DNA of 64,000 nucleotides from contig NC_089275.1 of assembly GCF_963678975.1 (NCBI RefSeq), positions 1-64,000 on the forward strand, in the 5' to 3' direction. The position numbers and the translations under genes were made by a program. The DNA is from Dysidea avara. Taxonomy: Eukaryota; Porifera; Demospongiae; Dictyoceratida; Dysideidae. Of the stretch, positions 24,001 through 34,715 are shown piece by piece (the stretch's first letter is position 1; the number at the start of each line of letters is the position of its first letter). The notes under the pieces were generated by a model. That model was not told the origin of the DNA, did no database searches, and saw only the letters and a list, made by a program, of their open reading frames with translations.

Positions 24001-24351
24001 ACTCCAAATGCCACAATCCATCGCAAAGTTGTATCCACGGAAACCAAGAAGCACAAGACAAGTTGCATAGATGAGGTCTGTGATCAGATGAGCCACAGCA
24101 GGGCAACCTGTGAACGTTTTTACCAGAGAACATCCAACGAGCAATCATTTGCAGCACAAGAAACCATAGAAGAGCTATGCTCTAATAAATACTTTAGAAG
24201 GGATCAAAGTGACATCATCACTATTGAGTGGCCGTTAACTAATAATACGGTGCCATTGGCTCTCTGCCATGAGATGACTAAGAAACACAAGATGTTGCAT
24301 GACAAAACTGACAAACAGATCCAGGATCATTGGAAAACATTAAAAAAGTGA
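21040..24351 (+). CDS. C2H2 zinc-finger tyrosine recombinase (Crypton-like), 11 exons
   Basis: Exons: 21040-21139, 21186-21367, 21419-21475, 21529-21555, 21620-21658, 21763-21789, 21838-21882, 21937-21969, 22018-22053, 22107-22607 and 23536-24351. Phases agree throughout and give 620 residues without a stop. Exon 2 holds a C2H2 finger (CPLCGKPALKKLRQHLTQVH). The 501-base exon looks like a helical core-binding domain. The last exon is the catalytic domain: Arg in FLSAQRPAAI, Lys in VVRHKTA, IHRKVVST with the second Arg, MSHSRAT with His, then the likely nucleophile in ERFYQ. This order matches tyrosine recombinases of Crypton type, where an RK-x(3)-T segment replaces HxxR. Seven consecutive exons of 27-57 bases, all phase 0, are unusual. 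It could be an active element's gene or a domesticated one; decayed copies nearby show it is mobile or has been duplicated. Confidence 0.8.
22708..23072. mobile_element. MITE in the last intron of the recombinase gene
   Basis: The ends carry inverted GCAGCGGA (22713-22720) and TCCGCCGCTGC (23062-23072). ATTGTTA flanks both sides (22701-22707 and 23073-23079) as a likely target duplication. The interior has long G runs and C runs near 22723-22780 and 23035-23044 that can pair. No coding capacity. It enlarges the intron without touching the splice sites. Confidence 0.6.
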
Positions 24352-24639
24352 TATGTAGCAAAAAAATAATTTTGTATTAGCTATAAATACTGTTTGCATA
24401 TGTATAAATTATCATAAATGTATAGAAACTATAGTTACAATTATTTCATTTGTCTGTATTAACAGAAACAAATCAATCTATCATACAAACAAACAAATTT
24501 TATCATACCTTTATTCCGGGGCATTTAGCAGATTCTTCATTTTCATATTTCCTGAAACACAAGAAGCTGTATGCTACTGCAGAGTTGTTCCCATTTAGGA
24601 ATACTCTGCAGTGAGTATTCATATAATATACCCTAGAAA
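24352..24639. other. 3' flank of the recombinase gene
   Basis: AT-rich, with no gene. AATAAA-like signals are possible but none stands out. Confidence 0.35.
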
Positions 24640-25225
24640 TAACTAGGCAATGTCAGAATAAAGTGGTATGTCACAAGACAGCAGCAATGGACCAGGCAGT
24701 GTTATTTTCACAACAAATTCAATCCTAAGCCTAACTTCAAAAATTCAAATTTTAAGAGTATTAGCCATCTAATGATCCACAAATGGTTTATATACGTTTA
24801 TATATCACACTTTATTTAATACCAACTGGTAGTGGTCCTGACACTGCCAAAGTCATTTCTAGGGTATACTTATACTCTTATTATAATCCACTCACTTGGT
24901 CTAATCTTCTTTAGCACAACAAACTGTAGAGGAAAAGATAAAAGCAATATTATTAAGATCCTTAACAACAACACTGTGCTGTATGCCATGAAATACCTAA
25001 GAAGTGGCTGTGTGAACTTTTATGCACATCATACAGTAGTATGCCATGATCAGAAGCCAACAAAATTGCCAAGCATGTTAACCTTGAAACTCCAAATGCC
25101 ATAATTCATCACAACGTGGTATCCACTGAAACCAAGAATCACAAATGAGCCACAACAGGGCAACCCGTGAACTTACCAGAGAACATCCAATGAACAATCA
25201 TTTTCAGCACAACAAACCACAGGAT
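24640..25225 (+). pseudogene. Decayed copy of the tyrosine recombinase catalytic exon
   Basis: Blocks match the upstream catalytic exon in order: GTGGTATGTCACAAGACAGC (about 24663), AACCTTGAAACTCCAAATGC (25080), a part encoding the RK-x(3)-T region with the Arg changed (ATTCATCACAACGTGGTATC), then ATGAGCCACAACAGGGCAAC and the AGAGAACATCCAATGA block. Frameshifts and deletions break every frame, and the stretch between IKVV and the LETPNA region is replaced or diverged. It is a dead duplicate, tail to tail with the intact gene and on the same strand. Confidence 0.75.
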
Positions 25226-25289
25226 GTAGGACATAAACATAGGACCATAGCCGCCAGCATTTGTGTTGTAAAGCCTTAATAAGTAAAAT

Positions 25290-25560
25290 AAAAAAAAGCG
25301 CAGCTGTCTCCATGTCTGATGCCTGCCTAAGTATGACATATCGTGGTAATAGATCATAACTATGGCATTTTAACCTCAGTATTTGCAAAGAAATAAATAA
25401 AAAAAGAGCGCAGCTGTCTCCATGTCTGATGCCTGCCTAAGTATGACATATCGTGGTAATAGATCATAACTATGGCATTTTAACCTCAGTATTTGCAAAG
25501 AAATAAATAAAAACTAGCTGCAGCTGTCTCCATGTCTGATACCTGCAATAGGATGACATG
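25290..25560. repeat. Tandem repeat, 110-base unit, about 2.4 copies
   Basis: GCAGCTGTCTCCATGTCTGA recurs at about 25300, 25410 and 25520, exactly 110 bases apart. The first two units read as nearly identical; the third diverges after about 40 bases. Confidence 0.9.
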
Positions 25561-27019
25561 ATATAATAATCGAATTAAAGCACATCATGCCATGGGACCA
25601 TAGCCAGCCATAATGCAGTGCTTTTCAAACGAGGCTGTTGGCAAACGGTAAATATCTAAATAGCCTAAGCAGGCTAACACTATTAAACTGGTGCAAATGT
25701 ATCAGGAACCGTCGGCGGCATCAGGATATTTTTTATACTAGATTATATATTACATCTACTCACTGTAGCGAGAATTTAGGTATGCCTCGAGCCTCAATGG
25801 AGAACGTGGCCCAATAGGGTCGTCACGTGACATAACTTCCAATTTGGTTTGCATTACTCGCGTGATCACACAGTATGTGCCACGTAGGTAGTAGGTAGGC
25901 ACGCACACAGTAGGTACGCACGACTCCCTAGCCTTTCGGTGCAGTACAAATGATCGAAAATCGCGTAAACGTCCGCGTTGGGCTTGAGCGTAAGCGTTGG
26001 TCAGTTACCACAAGAGGCTATGTGAGTTTAGCACCACTGCTAACCGACGCTACACAATAACGCCTACTTCACATGCACAGCAAAAAAATATTATTTTGTT
26101 ATTTATCTGTGCATTCGAAAGTTGCTAGCATTAACTTGCAATCAAAGAGTGGGCGTGGCTCGTTTAAATAAAGCATAGCAGCGCACATAAAATCATTAGC
26201 TATTCGCAATCGGGAGAAGCTCAACGTCGCATCTATTTACATTAAACCCTGCAGTATCACAAAATATACATCAATATCTCATGTGATCCGAAGCAAAGGG
26301 TCTATTCCTGGACAAAACGAAACTATCCCTGGACAAAATGTTGCCCATAAAATTCCTATTTGGATATGTTAATGTCTCTGAAAGCTCCAAAAGTACACCA
26401 TTGACCTCAGGAATATGCACAATTTGGTTTTAAATCTGAGGTTTCACCAGGGCCATAGAGGGACATACGGGGACATTTGAGGTTCCATGTAAGGACCCTA
26501 ACCCTAACTTGATGTCCTGACTTGGGAATATATAGGTGTACATTTTACCTTAGACTCTCCTCTTTCATTTGACATGGTTGCCATGGCAACTTTTTTCAGG
26601 GACAAATAGGGACGTATAGGGACATCATCTAGGGACGTGCAAGCATATGACCTAAAATATTAAGTAACAGTTTTGCTGTGTCTGTGCTTATTAGCAACTG
26701 AATATTGACATATTCATACTATGTAGCTCTCCTATTGCTAAGATCTGCTGCAGGGACTCCCCAAATATAAGAGAATACCAAAGTCTCATGAATTTACAGG
26801 CCCATAACTTATTCTAATGGAAACCAATCATATCTATTTTTCACTATCTTGTACCTTCATCCTTACAATACATGTTAAACATAATAGAGAGGCCATATAT
26901 ATCAGTACTGTCCTTTTAAAATTCTTCGGTGTCCCTAAAACCTCAACAATGTCCGGTCCATATCTCACTCATTCATTAATCAATTTTGTATATTTTACAC
27001 CAATAAGTATATCTCAGTC
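25561..27019. other. Intergenic with a short interstitial telomere motif
   Basis: No exon recognised. CCCTAACCCTAA occurs at about 26506. The sequence around 26290-26640 repeats phrases such as GGGACATA and TGGACAAAA without a clear unit. Confidence 0.35.
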
Positions 27020-27022
27020 TAA

Positions 27023-27476
27023 GGCCCCTATTCGGTGATTATTAGTTTCTCATCCAACCTTTCTAATTATTATGATGCGGGCGGGAGGGTATTACCATTA
27101 TGCCATTATTTTATAATATTAATACACTGATGTACAGACCTTGCCCAAATTGTCTTTCTTTCTTACTACAAACATTTCCTTCACCAGCTGATTCTACTTT
27201 TCGTGATCGCCAACTGCTTTTCGACAGTCAACTGAAAGCCTGCTTTGATGAAGTCGATAGAGCACGATTGCAACTGGCACTGCAGCAATTTGCTAAGGAA
27301 AACAACAGTTCTCCTGGTGATATATAGCACATTGTAGCGTTCATCAACAAAAATTAAAACAGTTTGGTATCACGTGTTCTTCTGAGCATGCGCAGAGTAA
27401 ATAATGGCTTACCATGCGGTAGCCTAAGAAGGATGCGGGCGGTGGATGAGAAACTAATAATCACCAAATAGGGGCC
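27023..27476. mobile_element. Non-autonomous PIF/Harbinger-like element
   Basis: Inverted ends of about 36 bases begin GGCCCCTATT and end AATAGGGGCC. TAA flanks both sides (27020-27022 and 27477-27479), the three-base duplication usual for PIF/Harbinger. At 450 bases it is too short for a transposase. It contains an open stretch after a CAG acceptor at about 27186 reading ADSTFRDRQLLFDSQLKACF, then QLALQQFAKE, to a stop at 27327. This looks like the end of a helical protein, perhaps the element's old Myb-like protein or a captured host exon. Confidence 0.75.
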
Positions 27477-27479
27477 TAA

Positions 27480-28768
27480 AGTATGTTCTCATTGATTAAT
27501 TTGAACCATACAAGTCATGGCTGATACTTGAGAATGTGCAGTAGTTTCCGTCCCCGAGCTCCCTCCGCGTCACATCTTCCAGCAGTATCCGGGCCACCAG
27601 AGCACCGCCAAGCAATTTCTATGTTACTATAGGACTTTCTGTGAAGTACTGCACCTGGAAATCGTTTTACGTATTAAGGTTCTGGCAAAATTGATTCACC
27701 ACGCAGTCGTCACGAGTTTGAATCGAAATACTCTAATACTAATAGAACGTTCAGTTGCTATAGTGATTTATAATAAAGGAAAAGTAGTCTACAAAAACCT
27801 GCACTAAATTTTAAGAACATTAGCACGGAATGAAAAAACTAGCCCTTGTAAGTTGCGACTATTCTAGCATACCACACCCCCTGAATTACATAGCAGGACG
27901 TTTGCAGGGCCAATGCAGGCTTTATAGGGCAATCCGCATCCACAAGAATAATGAGTGGAATTAGGGTTAGAGAACTTGTCTTTCTAAAGACCTGAGAATC
28001 AAGAGATTGATGTCTATGAGCACAGGTTGAAAAGTCGACGTACTCTAATAATAGAATGTTCAACTACTCTAATAGAGCAGTCAAACAGTGACGTCATCAA
28101 CTTACTGTAGGAGTGCACTCATGTGATTGCCTAATATCGTGGTCGCACTTTTAGCATGAATATTAAAATAATCTTGAGCTACAGCAGCATGCAATGGCTA
28201 ACAATGAGAATCAGTAGATTATTTGTGACATAATACATAAGAAGGCCCTCCAAGCAGTAATACAACAGTCTATGGCAATTTAGAAATATTCTAGTCCTAA
28301 AGCTGCTTATCAAGCAATCAGTTACTCGCAATAGATCTTTTTGGCATGTGATTGTGTAGATTGGAACATTTACTTTGCCTTTGTAGTTTGTGTGTGTGTT
28401 GTACTATAGCTTATTTTATTTTTGTAGCTTCCTACATCTCTATTGTTGCATGTGTCCGAGGTGTTGTACTTATCTGTTTTGAACATGTTTACTTTCTCTC
28501 ATACAGTATAATTATCTACACCACTAGTTCAATCAATCTAATAACATGTGCACGTACACATGCACCAAATACACACAGACACACTGCTCCTGATGAATTC
28601 AATATGGAACAATAAAAACATAGTTTAAAATCATGGCTAAATAGAACATATATTTGACTATACACAATAAAAAAAATCAAGTTTAGTTTGTTCATTTCAA
28701 ATGGCTACCTGCAACAAAAGCAAAATATGTGTAGTGACGTAGAGGCTTATGCGAGACAGTGACACACT
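27480..28768. other. Intergenic; carries copies of the CTCTAATAGAG dispersed motif
   Basis: No gene. The dispersed motif described among the findings occurs near 27727 and 28041-28076. Confidence 0.35.
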
Positions 28769-28769
28769 C

Positions 28770-29570
28770 ACCACAATACACATCGAGACACACTACACAG
28801 GTAGACTCACACACTACACTACACAGGTAGTAGACACACACTACACTACACAGGTAGTCACATACAACACTACACAGGTAGACTCACACACTACACTACA
28901 CAGGTAGTAGACACACACTACACTACACAGGTAGTCACATACAACACTACACAGGTAGACTCACACACTACACTGCACAGGTAGTAGACACACACTACAC
29001 TACACAGGTAGTCACATACAACACTACACAGGTAGACTCACACACTACACAGGTAGTAGACACACACTACACTACACAGGTAGTAGACACACACTACACT
29101 ACACAGGTAGACTCACACACTACACTACACAGGTAGTGGACACACACTACACTACACAGGTAGTAGACACACACTACACTACACAGGTAGACTCACACAC
29201 TACACTACACAGGTAGACTCACACACTACACTACACAGGTAGTGGACACACACTACACTACACAGGTAGTAGACACACACTACATTACACAGGTAGACTC
29301 ACACACTACACTACACAGGTAGTGGACACACACTACACTACACAGGTAGTAGACACACACTACACTACACAGGTAGACTCACACACTACACTACACAGGT
29401 AGTAGACACACACTACACTACACAGGTAGTCACATACAACACTACACAGGTAGACTCACACACTACACTACACAGGTAGTAGACACACACTACACTACAC
29501 TACACAGGTAGTCACATACAACACTACACAGGTAGACTCACACACTACACTACACAGGTAGTATGTATCA
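28770..29570. repeat. Minisatellite built on CACACTACACTACACAGGTAG
   Basis: Units of about 27-30 bases alternate between ...AGTAGACA, ...ACTCACA and ...AGTCACATACAA forms in longer blocks. The same array resumes at 29808-29882 after an insertion of recombinase-derived DNA. Confidence 0.93.
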
Positions 29571-29807
29571 GAAGCCATTAACAAAGTTGCCAAGTGTTTT
29601 AATCTTGAAACTCCAAATGCCACAATCCATTGCCAAGTTGTATCCACGGAAACCAAGAAGCACAAGACAAGTTGCATAGATGAGGTATGTGATCAGATGA
29701 GCCACAGTAGGGCAACCTGTGAACGATTTTACCAGGGAACATCCAACGAGCAATCATTTGCAGCACAAGAAACCATATAAGAGCTATGCTCTAATAAATA
29801 CTTTAGA
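29571..29807 (+). pseudogene. Fragment of the recombinase catalytic exon inside the minisatellite
   Basis: Matches 23945-24195 nearly base for base (ATCAGAAGCCATTAACAAAG to AATACTTTAGA). The catalytic-region Arg codon is changed (CGC to TGC), and a TAA follows AAACCATA. It keeps the His of MSHSRAT and the YQ segment. It starts and ends abruptly in the repeat, so it looks like filler or a gene-conversion patch rather than a full insertion. Confidence 0.88.
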
Positions 29808-29884
29808 GTCACATACAACACTACACAGGTAAACTCACACACTACACTACACAGGTAGTCACATGCAACACTGCACTACACAAG

Positions 29885-30089
29885 AGTATCTCAATCTGGT
29901 AGCTGTGTTAGAACGACCATTCTATTTAGAGTATCTCAATCTGGTGGCTGTAATAGAGTGACTGTTCTATTAGAGTATCTTGATCTAATGGCTGCATTAG
30001 AGTGACTGCTCTATAAGAATAAGAGTACCTTGATATGGTGGCTGCATTAGAGTGACTGTTCTATTCACCATCACTTTAGAGTACATACT

Positions 30090-30141
<52 letters not shown>
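29885..30141. repeat. Tandem block of the CTCTAATAGAG motif, then (CA)n
   Basis: Three to four diverged units of about 45 bases (TTAGAGTATCT...GGCTG...TAGAGTGACTGTTCTA) from 29885 to 30070, followed by a CA run at 30091-30140. Confidence 0.75.
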
Positions 30142-30143
<2 letters not shown>

Positions 30144-30164
30144 GACAGATACTAAATTCATACC

Positions 30165-30411
30165 TGCATTTTCAAACAACTCAAATCCGATACGTCTCCG
30201 CTTCACTGCTACAGTAGGGTACCACCTGTAAGTACACATCAACAGTACAAATTTCAGATATACAGAATCACTTTAAAATACATACCAAACACACATAAAT
30301 ATCAATACAGTACAGTATAGTGTAACACTATCATGTACCTTTATTTAGAAATAACTCCAACCCCCAAATATCTTCACATGGCTCCGACTCAATACCAATA
30401 CCTGTAAAATT
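30165..30411 (-). CDS. Possible two-exon fragment of an unrecognised gene
   Basis: On the minus strand, an exon after ATTTTACAG near 30402 reads GIGIESEPCEDIWGLELFLN and ends AAAG|GTACAT near 30339. A second exon, entered after CTGTAG near 30214, reads VKRRRIGFELFENA and ends GCAG|GTATGA near 30164. Phases fit (phase 1 to phase 1). No start, stop or family was recognised. Chance exons of this size are possible. Confidence 0.3.
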
Positions 30412-31790
30412 ATAAAGCAACATGAATCATTGATCCAACATTTAGATGCATATATTATCCCTGCAGAGAATATTAAACACACATATACCATTTTCACACC
30501 TCAGATCAAAGGGAAAAGCCAGTGTATATATCACATATTGCACTGGTTCTGGAATGTTAATGAGATATACGCTGTGCAATAACATTGATATTGCACAGTT
30601 AAGTGTGCATATATCTCATAAAACTTTCCTAAAATTCATCAGATTTCTTTGATGCACCATTGTGCTCCCTTCTGTTATATATGGAACCAAAAGTATGGTG
30701 ATTGTGGGATTGAATTTTCCAGTTCTCCTGTGGTTTACAATTGAGTCTCCTGTGGCTCTCAATTGAGACCAACTGAATCGCACAATCAAAACTGTCTCTT
30801 GGTGATGTAGGTTTGTTAAAAACCTTACATAGTATAGTTGGAACTAATAAACTTTGATATAGTAACCATAATAATATATTAAGCCACTTCAAAGGAGTTT
30901 GACATAATACCAGACCACATCAAAGGTACTCTCAAATACATCAAAGGAAAGTGGTATATTCATTTATTATTTATTTATTTATTAGTTTTACAACCACACC
31001 GTACATGTACAAAATTATAGTTGATTACAAGAGTGTCGATGATAATTGGTGATTGGAGTGGGGTGGCTGATAGCTAAAGGCACGAACTGCCAATAGCTAA
31101 TTACAAAAACTAACTACCTACTTAAATATACTACTTAATTACATATAGAGTAAAAAGGGGTAGTGTGTGTGTTGTTTGTACATGAAGAACAGGGACAGCA
31201 AAAATATTAGCTATACCACAGGCACAAGTACATTTGCCTCATATATACGCACTCGTGCCTGTGGTATAACTATTACATATAATTAATATAATTGGACACC
31301 ACAGCTAGACACACACTACGCTACACAAGTGTAGGCTTGCACCAATTATGCTGGTATACTTTTGACCATAATAGGCTAGCAAAAGCATCAAGCATTATGC
31401 CAGCATAATAGGAAAAATTGTAATTAAAATGTGCAATGCGCACTCCAAAAATACTGCACAACATGAACACACTGCACATTATTACTGCATTTCACATCAA
31501 AAACCTTGTAGTGTTATTATTTTTACCATTTCTTGTCTGATTATTCACACTTCATGGCAATAAGATCGAGGTACTCTAATACAGCAGTCACTTACTCTAA
31601 TACAGCAGTCAAGAAATGCAGATATACTCTAATAAAACAGTCAGTGCTTGAGCATAATCTAGATTTTGATTGAGAGTATAATTTTTAGCATAATAGGCTG
31701 GATTTTTGAGCACTGCTCAAAAGCATAATAGGCAATTTTCAAAGTATAATTGGCTCAAGCCTACACAGGTGGACACACATCACACTATAT
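30412..31790. other. Intergenic; inverted repeat near 31202-31275
   Basis: TATACCACAGGCACAAGTAC and its near-inverse GTGCCTGTGGTATAACTA form a short foldback at 31210-31272. Copies of the CTCTAATA...CAGTCA motif lie at 31570-31645. A minus-strand frame at 30629-30892 has no motif. Confidence 0.4.
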
Positions 31791-31927
31791 ACACAGGTGG
31801 ACACACATTACACTACACGGGTACACACACACAAACACTACACTACACACTGTGAAATGTTTACACAAGAAAGAGCCAAAATAACAGATAAAAATCCGCT
31901 TTTGAGGGACACCAGTTACAGCCCTAA

Positions 31928-33574
31928 CCTGCCATTAAACCTCCGACCAACCCAAGAACCCCTATCATTTACTTTCTGAAGAAGCTTCACAAAAATCCAA
32001 TCTCAGTGAGACCAATTGTTTCCTCAGTACAATCACCCACTAGTAATCTATCCCACTTTATGGACCTACTGCTTAAACCTATTGTGAAGAACATCCCTCA
32101 AATCCTGACAAATTCCACTGAACTTCTCCGAGAATTACAAGCCATTACCATTCCCGACAATACCATTCTAGCCTCCCTTTATGTAAGCTCACTGTATACC
32201 AATATTCCAACAGATGAAGCAATTGACATTGTCCTAAAGTATCTAGAAGAAACCCAATCACCGCAACAACCACCAAATCAGCTACTCAGAGAATTATTAA
32301 ACTTTATCCTCAAGTGCAACTGTTTCACCTTCTGTAACCTTTTCTATCTACAAGTACAAGGCGTAGCAATGGGTACAAAGATGGCACCCAACTTTGCGAA
32401 CATCTTTATGGCCAACTTTGAAGAAAAACACATCCTACAACGAGAAGACAAGCCTTACTTTTATAGAAGATACCTGGACGACATCTTTATCATTTGGACT
32501 GACACCACCTCAAAACTACAACAACTTGTCACTGACATCAACAATTGCCACCCTACGATCAAACTAACAAGTGAAACATCTACCGAATCCATAAACTATT
32601 TAGACTTGACAATCACTATCAACAGCAAGCAATTGACAACCAGCACTTACTTTAAACCAACCAACACATTTAGCTACCTACCAGCAAACTCTCACCACCC
32701 AAACTCTACCAAACAAGGAATAGTTAAAGGAGAAATGATCAGAATGTTACGTAACAACTCGGAACAAACAGGCTTTACAGAACAATCAGACTTCATCAAA
32801 GACAAACTTGTACAAAGAAACTACAGTAACACCACCATCCAACAGCAAACACCTGATTATAGCCAGAGGACAGATTACCTTACTACAACCAGCAAGAAAT
32901 CATCAGAACACAGAGTCACCTTTATCACAAACTTTGACCCATCCATACCAACAGCAAACATCATCAGAGAACACTGGCCTCAGTTACTATGTGAAGACAA
33001 TCTCAGACGTAGACTTACCACTGGACCGCGAGTATGCTACAGAGCCCCACCTACAATTGGAAAATTATTGACAAGAGCAGCAGTTAACACCACACTTCCA
33101 AACAATGAAGCTTCAGTAACGCCTACAATTTGGAAACCACCATCGCTACCAGCAAGAAACATCAAATGCAGAACTACAAACTGTGCCACCTGCCCAACGC
33201 TGACGAACAAAAGCCACTTTACTAGCTACCAGAGAAAGTCTTACCACACAATTGATAACATCTACTCCTGCGACACAACAAATGCTATTTACCTACTTGA
33301 ATGCTCTATTTGTCAAAAGCAATGCATTGGAGAAACAGGTACCACCGTTAGAATAAGAATGAGACACCATCGAAACAAATTTACAGCTAAAACTGACCTA
33401 CCGATCTACCGCCACCCCTCAATACACAACAAAGATTTTTCCATCTACAAACTTACCATAATTGACAAACATGATGACAGAAGCACAAGAAAGAAGAATG
33501 AAATGGACTGGATCACAACATTAAAGACAAAGATACCCTTTGGACTCAACATCATAGCAAAAAAGCCACCTTGA
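31928..33574 (+). pseudogene. Penelope-like retroelement ORF: reverse transcriptase and GIY-YIG
   Basis: The open frame starts after a stop at 31925-31927 and lacks its own ATG. It reads TNPRTPIIYFLKKLHKNP, then VRPIVSS, LYTNIPTDEA, GVAMGTKMAPNFANIFM, RRYLDDIFIIW and INYLDLTI, all reverse-transcriptase blocks of the Penelope type. The C-terminal third carries a Cys-rich spacer (CRTTNCATCPT) and a GIY-YIG-like endonuclease (NAIYLLEC...QCIGETGTTVRIRMRHH). The motif-A Asp is replaced by Tyr (LASLYVSSLYTNIP, codon TAT at 32180-32182), so this copy should be inactive. The N-terminal part is missing or frameshifted before 31928, where a CACTACA minisatellite ends. A near-tandem 83-base repeat lies in the 3' flank (33617-33757). 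Confidence 0.88.
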
Positions 33575-33807
33575 TCAAAGTAATTAGGATCAAACAATTA
33601 TTGACTATATAATCACTTTCCTGACTGATCACGTTTTTGATGACTAGGCAACTTTAAGATTAAACATGCCCCTAATTATTGATGACTACATAAGCTCTTT
33701 CCTGACTGATCACGTTTTTGATGACTAGGCAACTTCAAGATTAAACATGCCCCTACTGACTCAGCCATTCCCCACATATATAAGCAGCACCCATTGCACA
33801 CACTCTC

Positions 33808-33848
33808 ACAGAATTGAAGAAGGCTTTAGGCCGAAACCGGTTTTCTGT
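33808..33848 (+). ncRNA. Hammerhead-ribozyme-like fold with altered core
   Basis: Stem I ACAGAA (33808-33813) pairs with TTCTGT (33843-33848). The core is TTGAAGA (consensus CUGAUGA), stem II is GGC/GCC, then GAA, then the self-complementary ACCGGT (33836-33841) as stem III, with T33842 at the cleavage position. Penelope-like elements are known to carry hammerheads with tiny stem III that can dimerise. The C-to-U change at core position 3 and the U-to-A change at position 7 may weaken or abolish cleavage. Confidence 0.6.
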
Positions 33849-33987
33849 TTGAGTTTAGTTTATTTTACTTTGTTTTATTCTACTTGCTATTTTTGTACTT
33901 GCTATTGTTATTGTTATCGTTTGTTTATTGTTCATTATTGGTATCTTAAACAGATAGTTACACTAAGTTTATTAGTTACTTTTTAAG

Positions 33988-34128
33988 ATGAGCTCAGAAG
34001 AAGAACACAGAGAGAGGAGTAAAAGGGATAGATCAGAAGAGTGTGAAGATGATGTAAGCAAGAAGGCCAAGGTAGCTGAAAGGCCAGATGACAACCAAAA
34101 CCCTAACAATAACCCTAACCCTAACTAA
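33988..34128 (+). pseudogene. Small ORF, probable 5' end of a second Penelope-like copy
   Basis: An ATG at 33988 opens MSSEEEHRERSKRDRSEECE, then DDVSKKAKVAERPDD, and runs into (AACCCT)n-like sequence and a stop (46 residues). It sits just after the ribozyme-like fold where, in head-to-tail Penelope copies, the next copy's reading frame would start. The charged Lys/Arg/Glu-rich N-terminus fits, but the family match was not checked. It ends in a telomere-like stretch. Confidence 0.4.
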
Positions 34129-34640
34129 CTTACTCCTCACGTGATCCTACAGACCTCCATCCCTAACCTAACTAGTATAGCGAATCCCTAACCTAACTAG
34201 TATAACACAGCACTATCCTAACTGATAGAGCTGATATGCCCCAACCTAATTGTCCATAGTAACAGCTAGCTATACACAGCTAGTCAGTTGAACTTCAATA
34301 AAAGTACCAGAGTTGCATTGCATAGCTAATACACTGACCAAACTGACGCTACATACAAAAGAAACTCTTAATCACGTGAAAAACTTACATCCTTGACTTT
34401 TACTAGCAACTCCTAGTAAATAATATCACTTATCCACGTGATTTAGATGACTTGAGACACTTGGCAACCTTAGCGTCCCCACGCCGTGATGTCATACTAT
34501 GTCAGACGCTTTATACTGGTATTCCGAACTAACCTTTGTCGGATTACTGAGCGTTTGTGTAGTTCAACACCACTCTGGCAATGTTAAATCCTTGTCATAG
34601 ACTACTTAGTACATATATCTAAGTAAACAGTCACTTTAAG
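34129..34640. other. No gene recognised
   Basis: AT-rich with scattered CCTAACC motifs near 34130-34200. It probably belongs to the same mobile-element region as the two ribozyme folds. Confidence 0.3.
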
Positions 34641-34641
34641 A

Positions 34642-34715
34642 GTTTGGGCGAAGCCGCCTGATGAGCTTGACTGCCCCGGCGCAAGCGAAACGCGTCGCAG
34701 CGTAGAAACCCAAAC
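34642..34715 (+). ncRNA. Type I hammerhead ribozyme with complete core
   Basis: Stem I outer arm GTTTGGG (34642-34648) pairs with CCCAAAC (34709-34715). Inner stem I is GCCGC/GCAGC with one mismatch. Core CTGATGA is at 34658-34664. Stem II GCTTG/CAAGC (34665-34669 with 34682-34686) has a 12-base loop. GAA follows at 34687-34689. ACGCGT (34690-34695) is a self-complementary stem III, with C34696 at the cleavage site after GT. Every invariant hammerhead position is present. The very short stem III suggests activity as a dimer, as in Penelope-like elements and retrozymes. Confidence 0.82.

Noticed and set aside
24832-25388. Short frames on both strands downstream of the recombinase
   Set aside because: They lie in a decayed copy of the recombinase exon and a 110-base tandem repeat; not independent genes.
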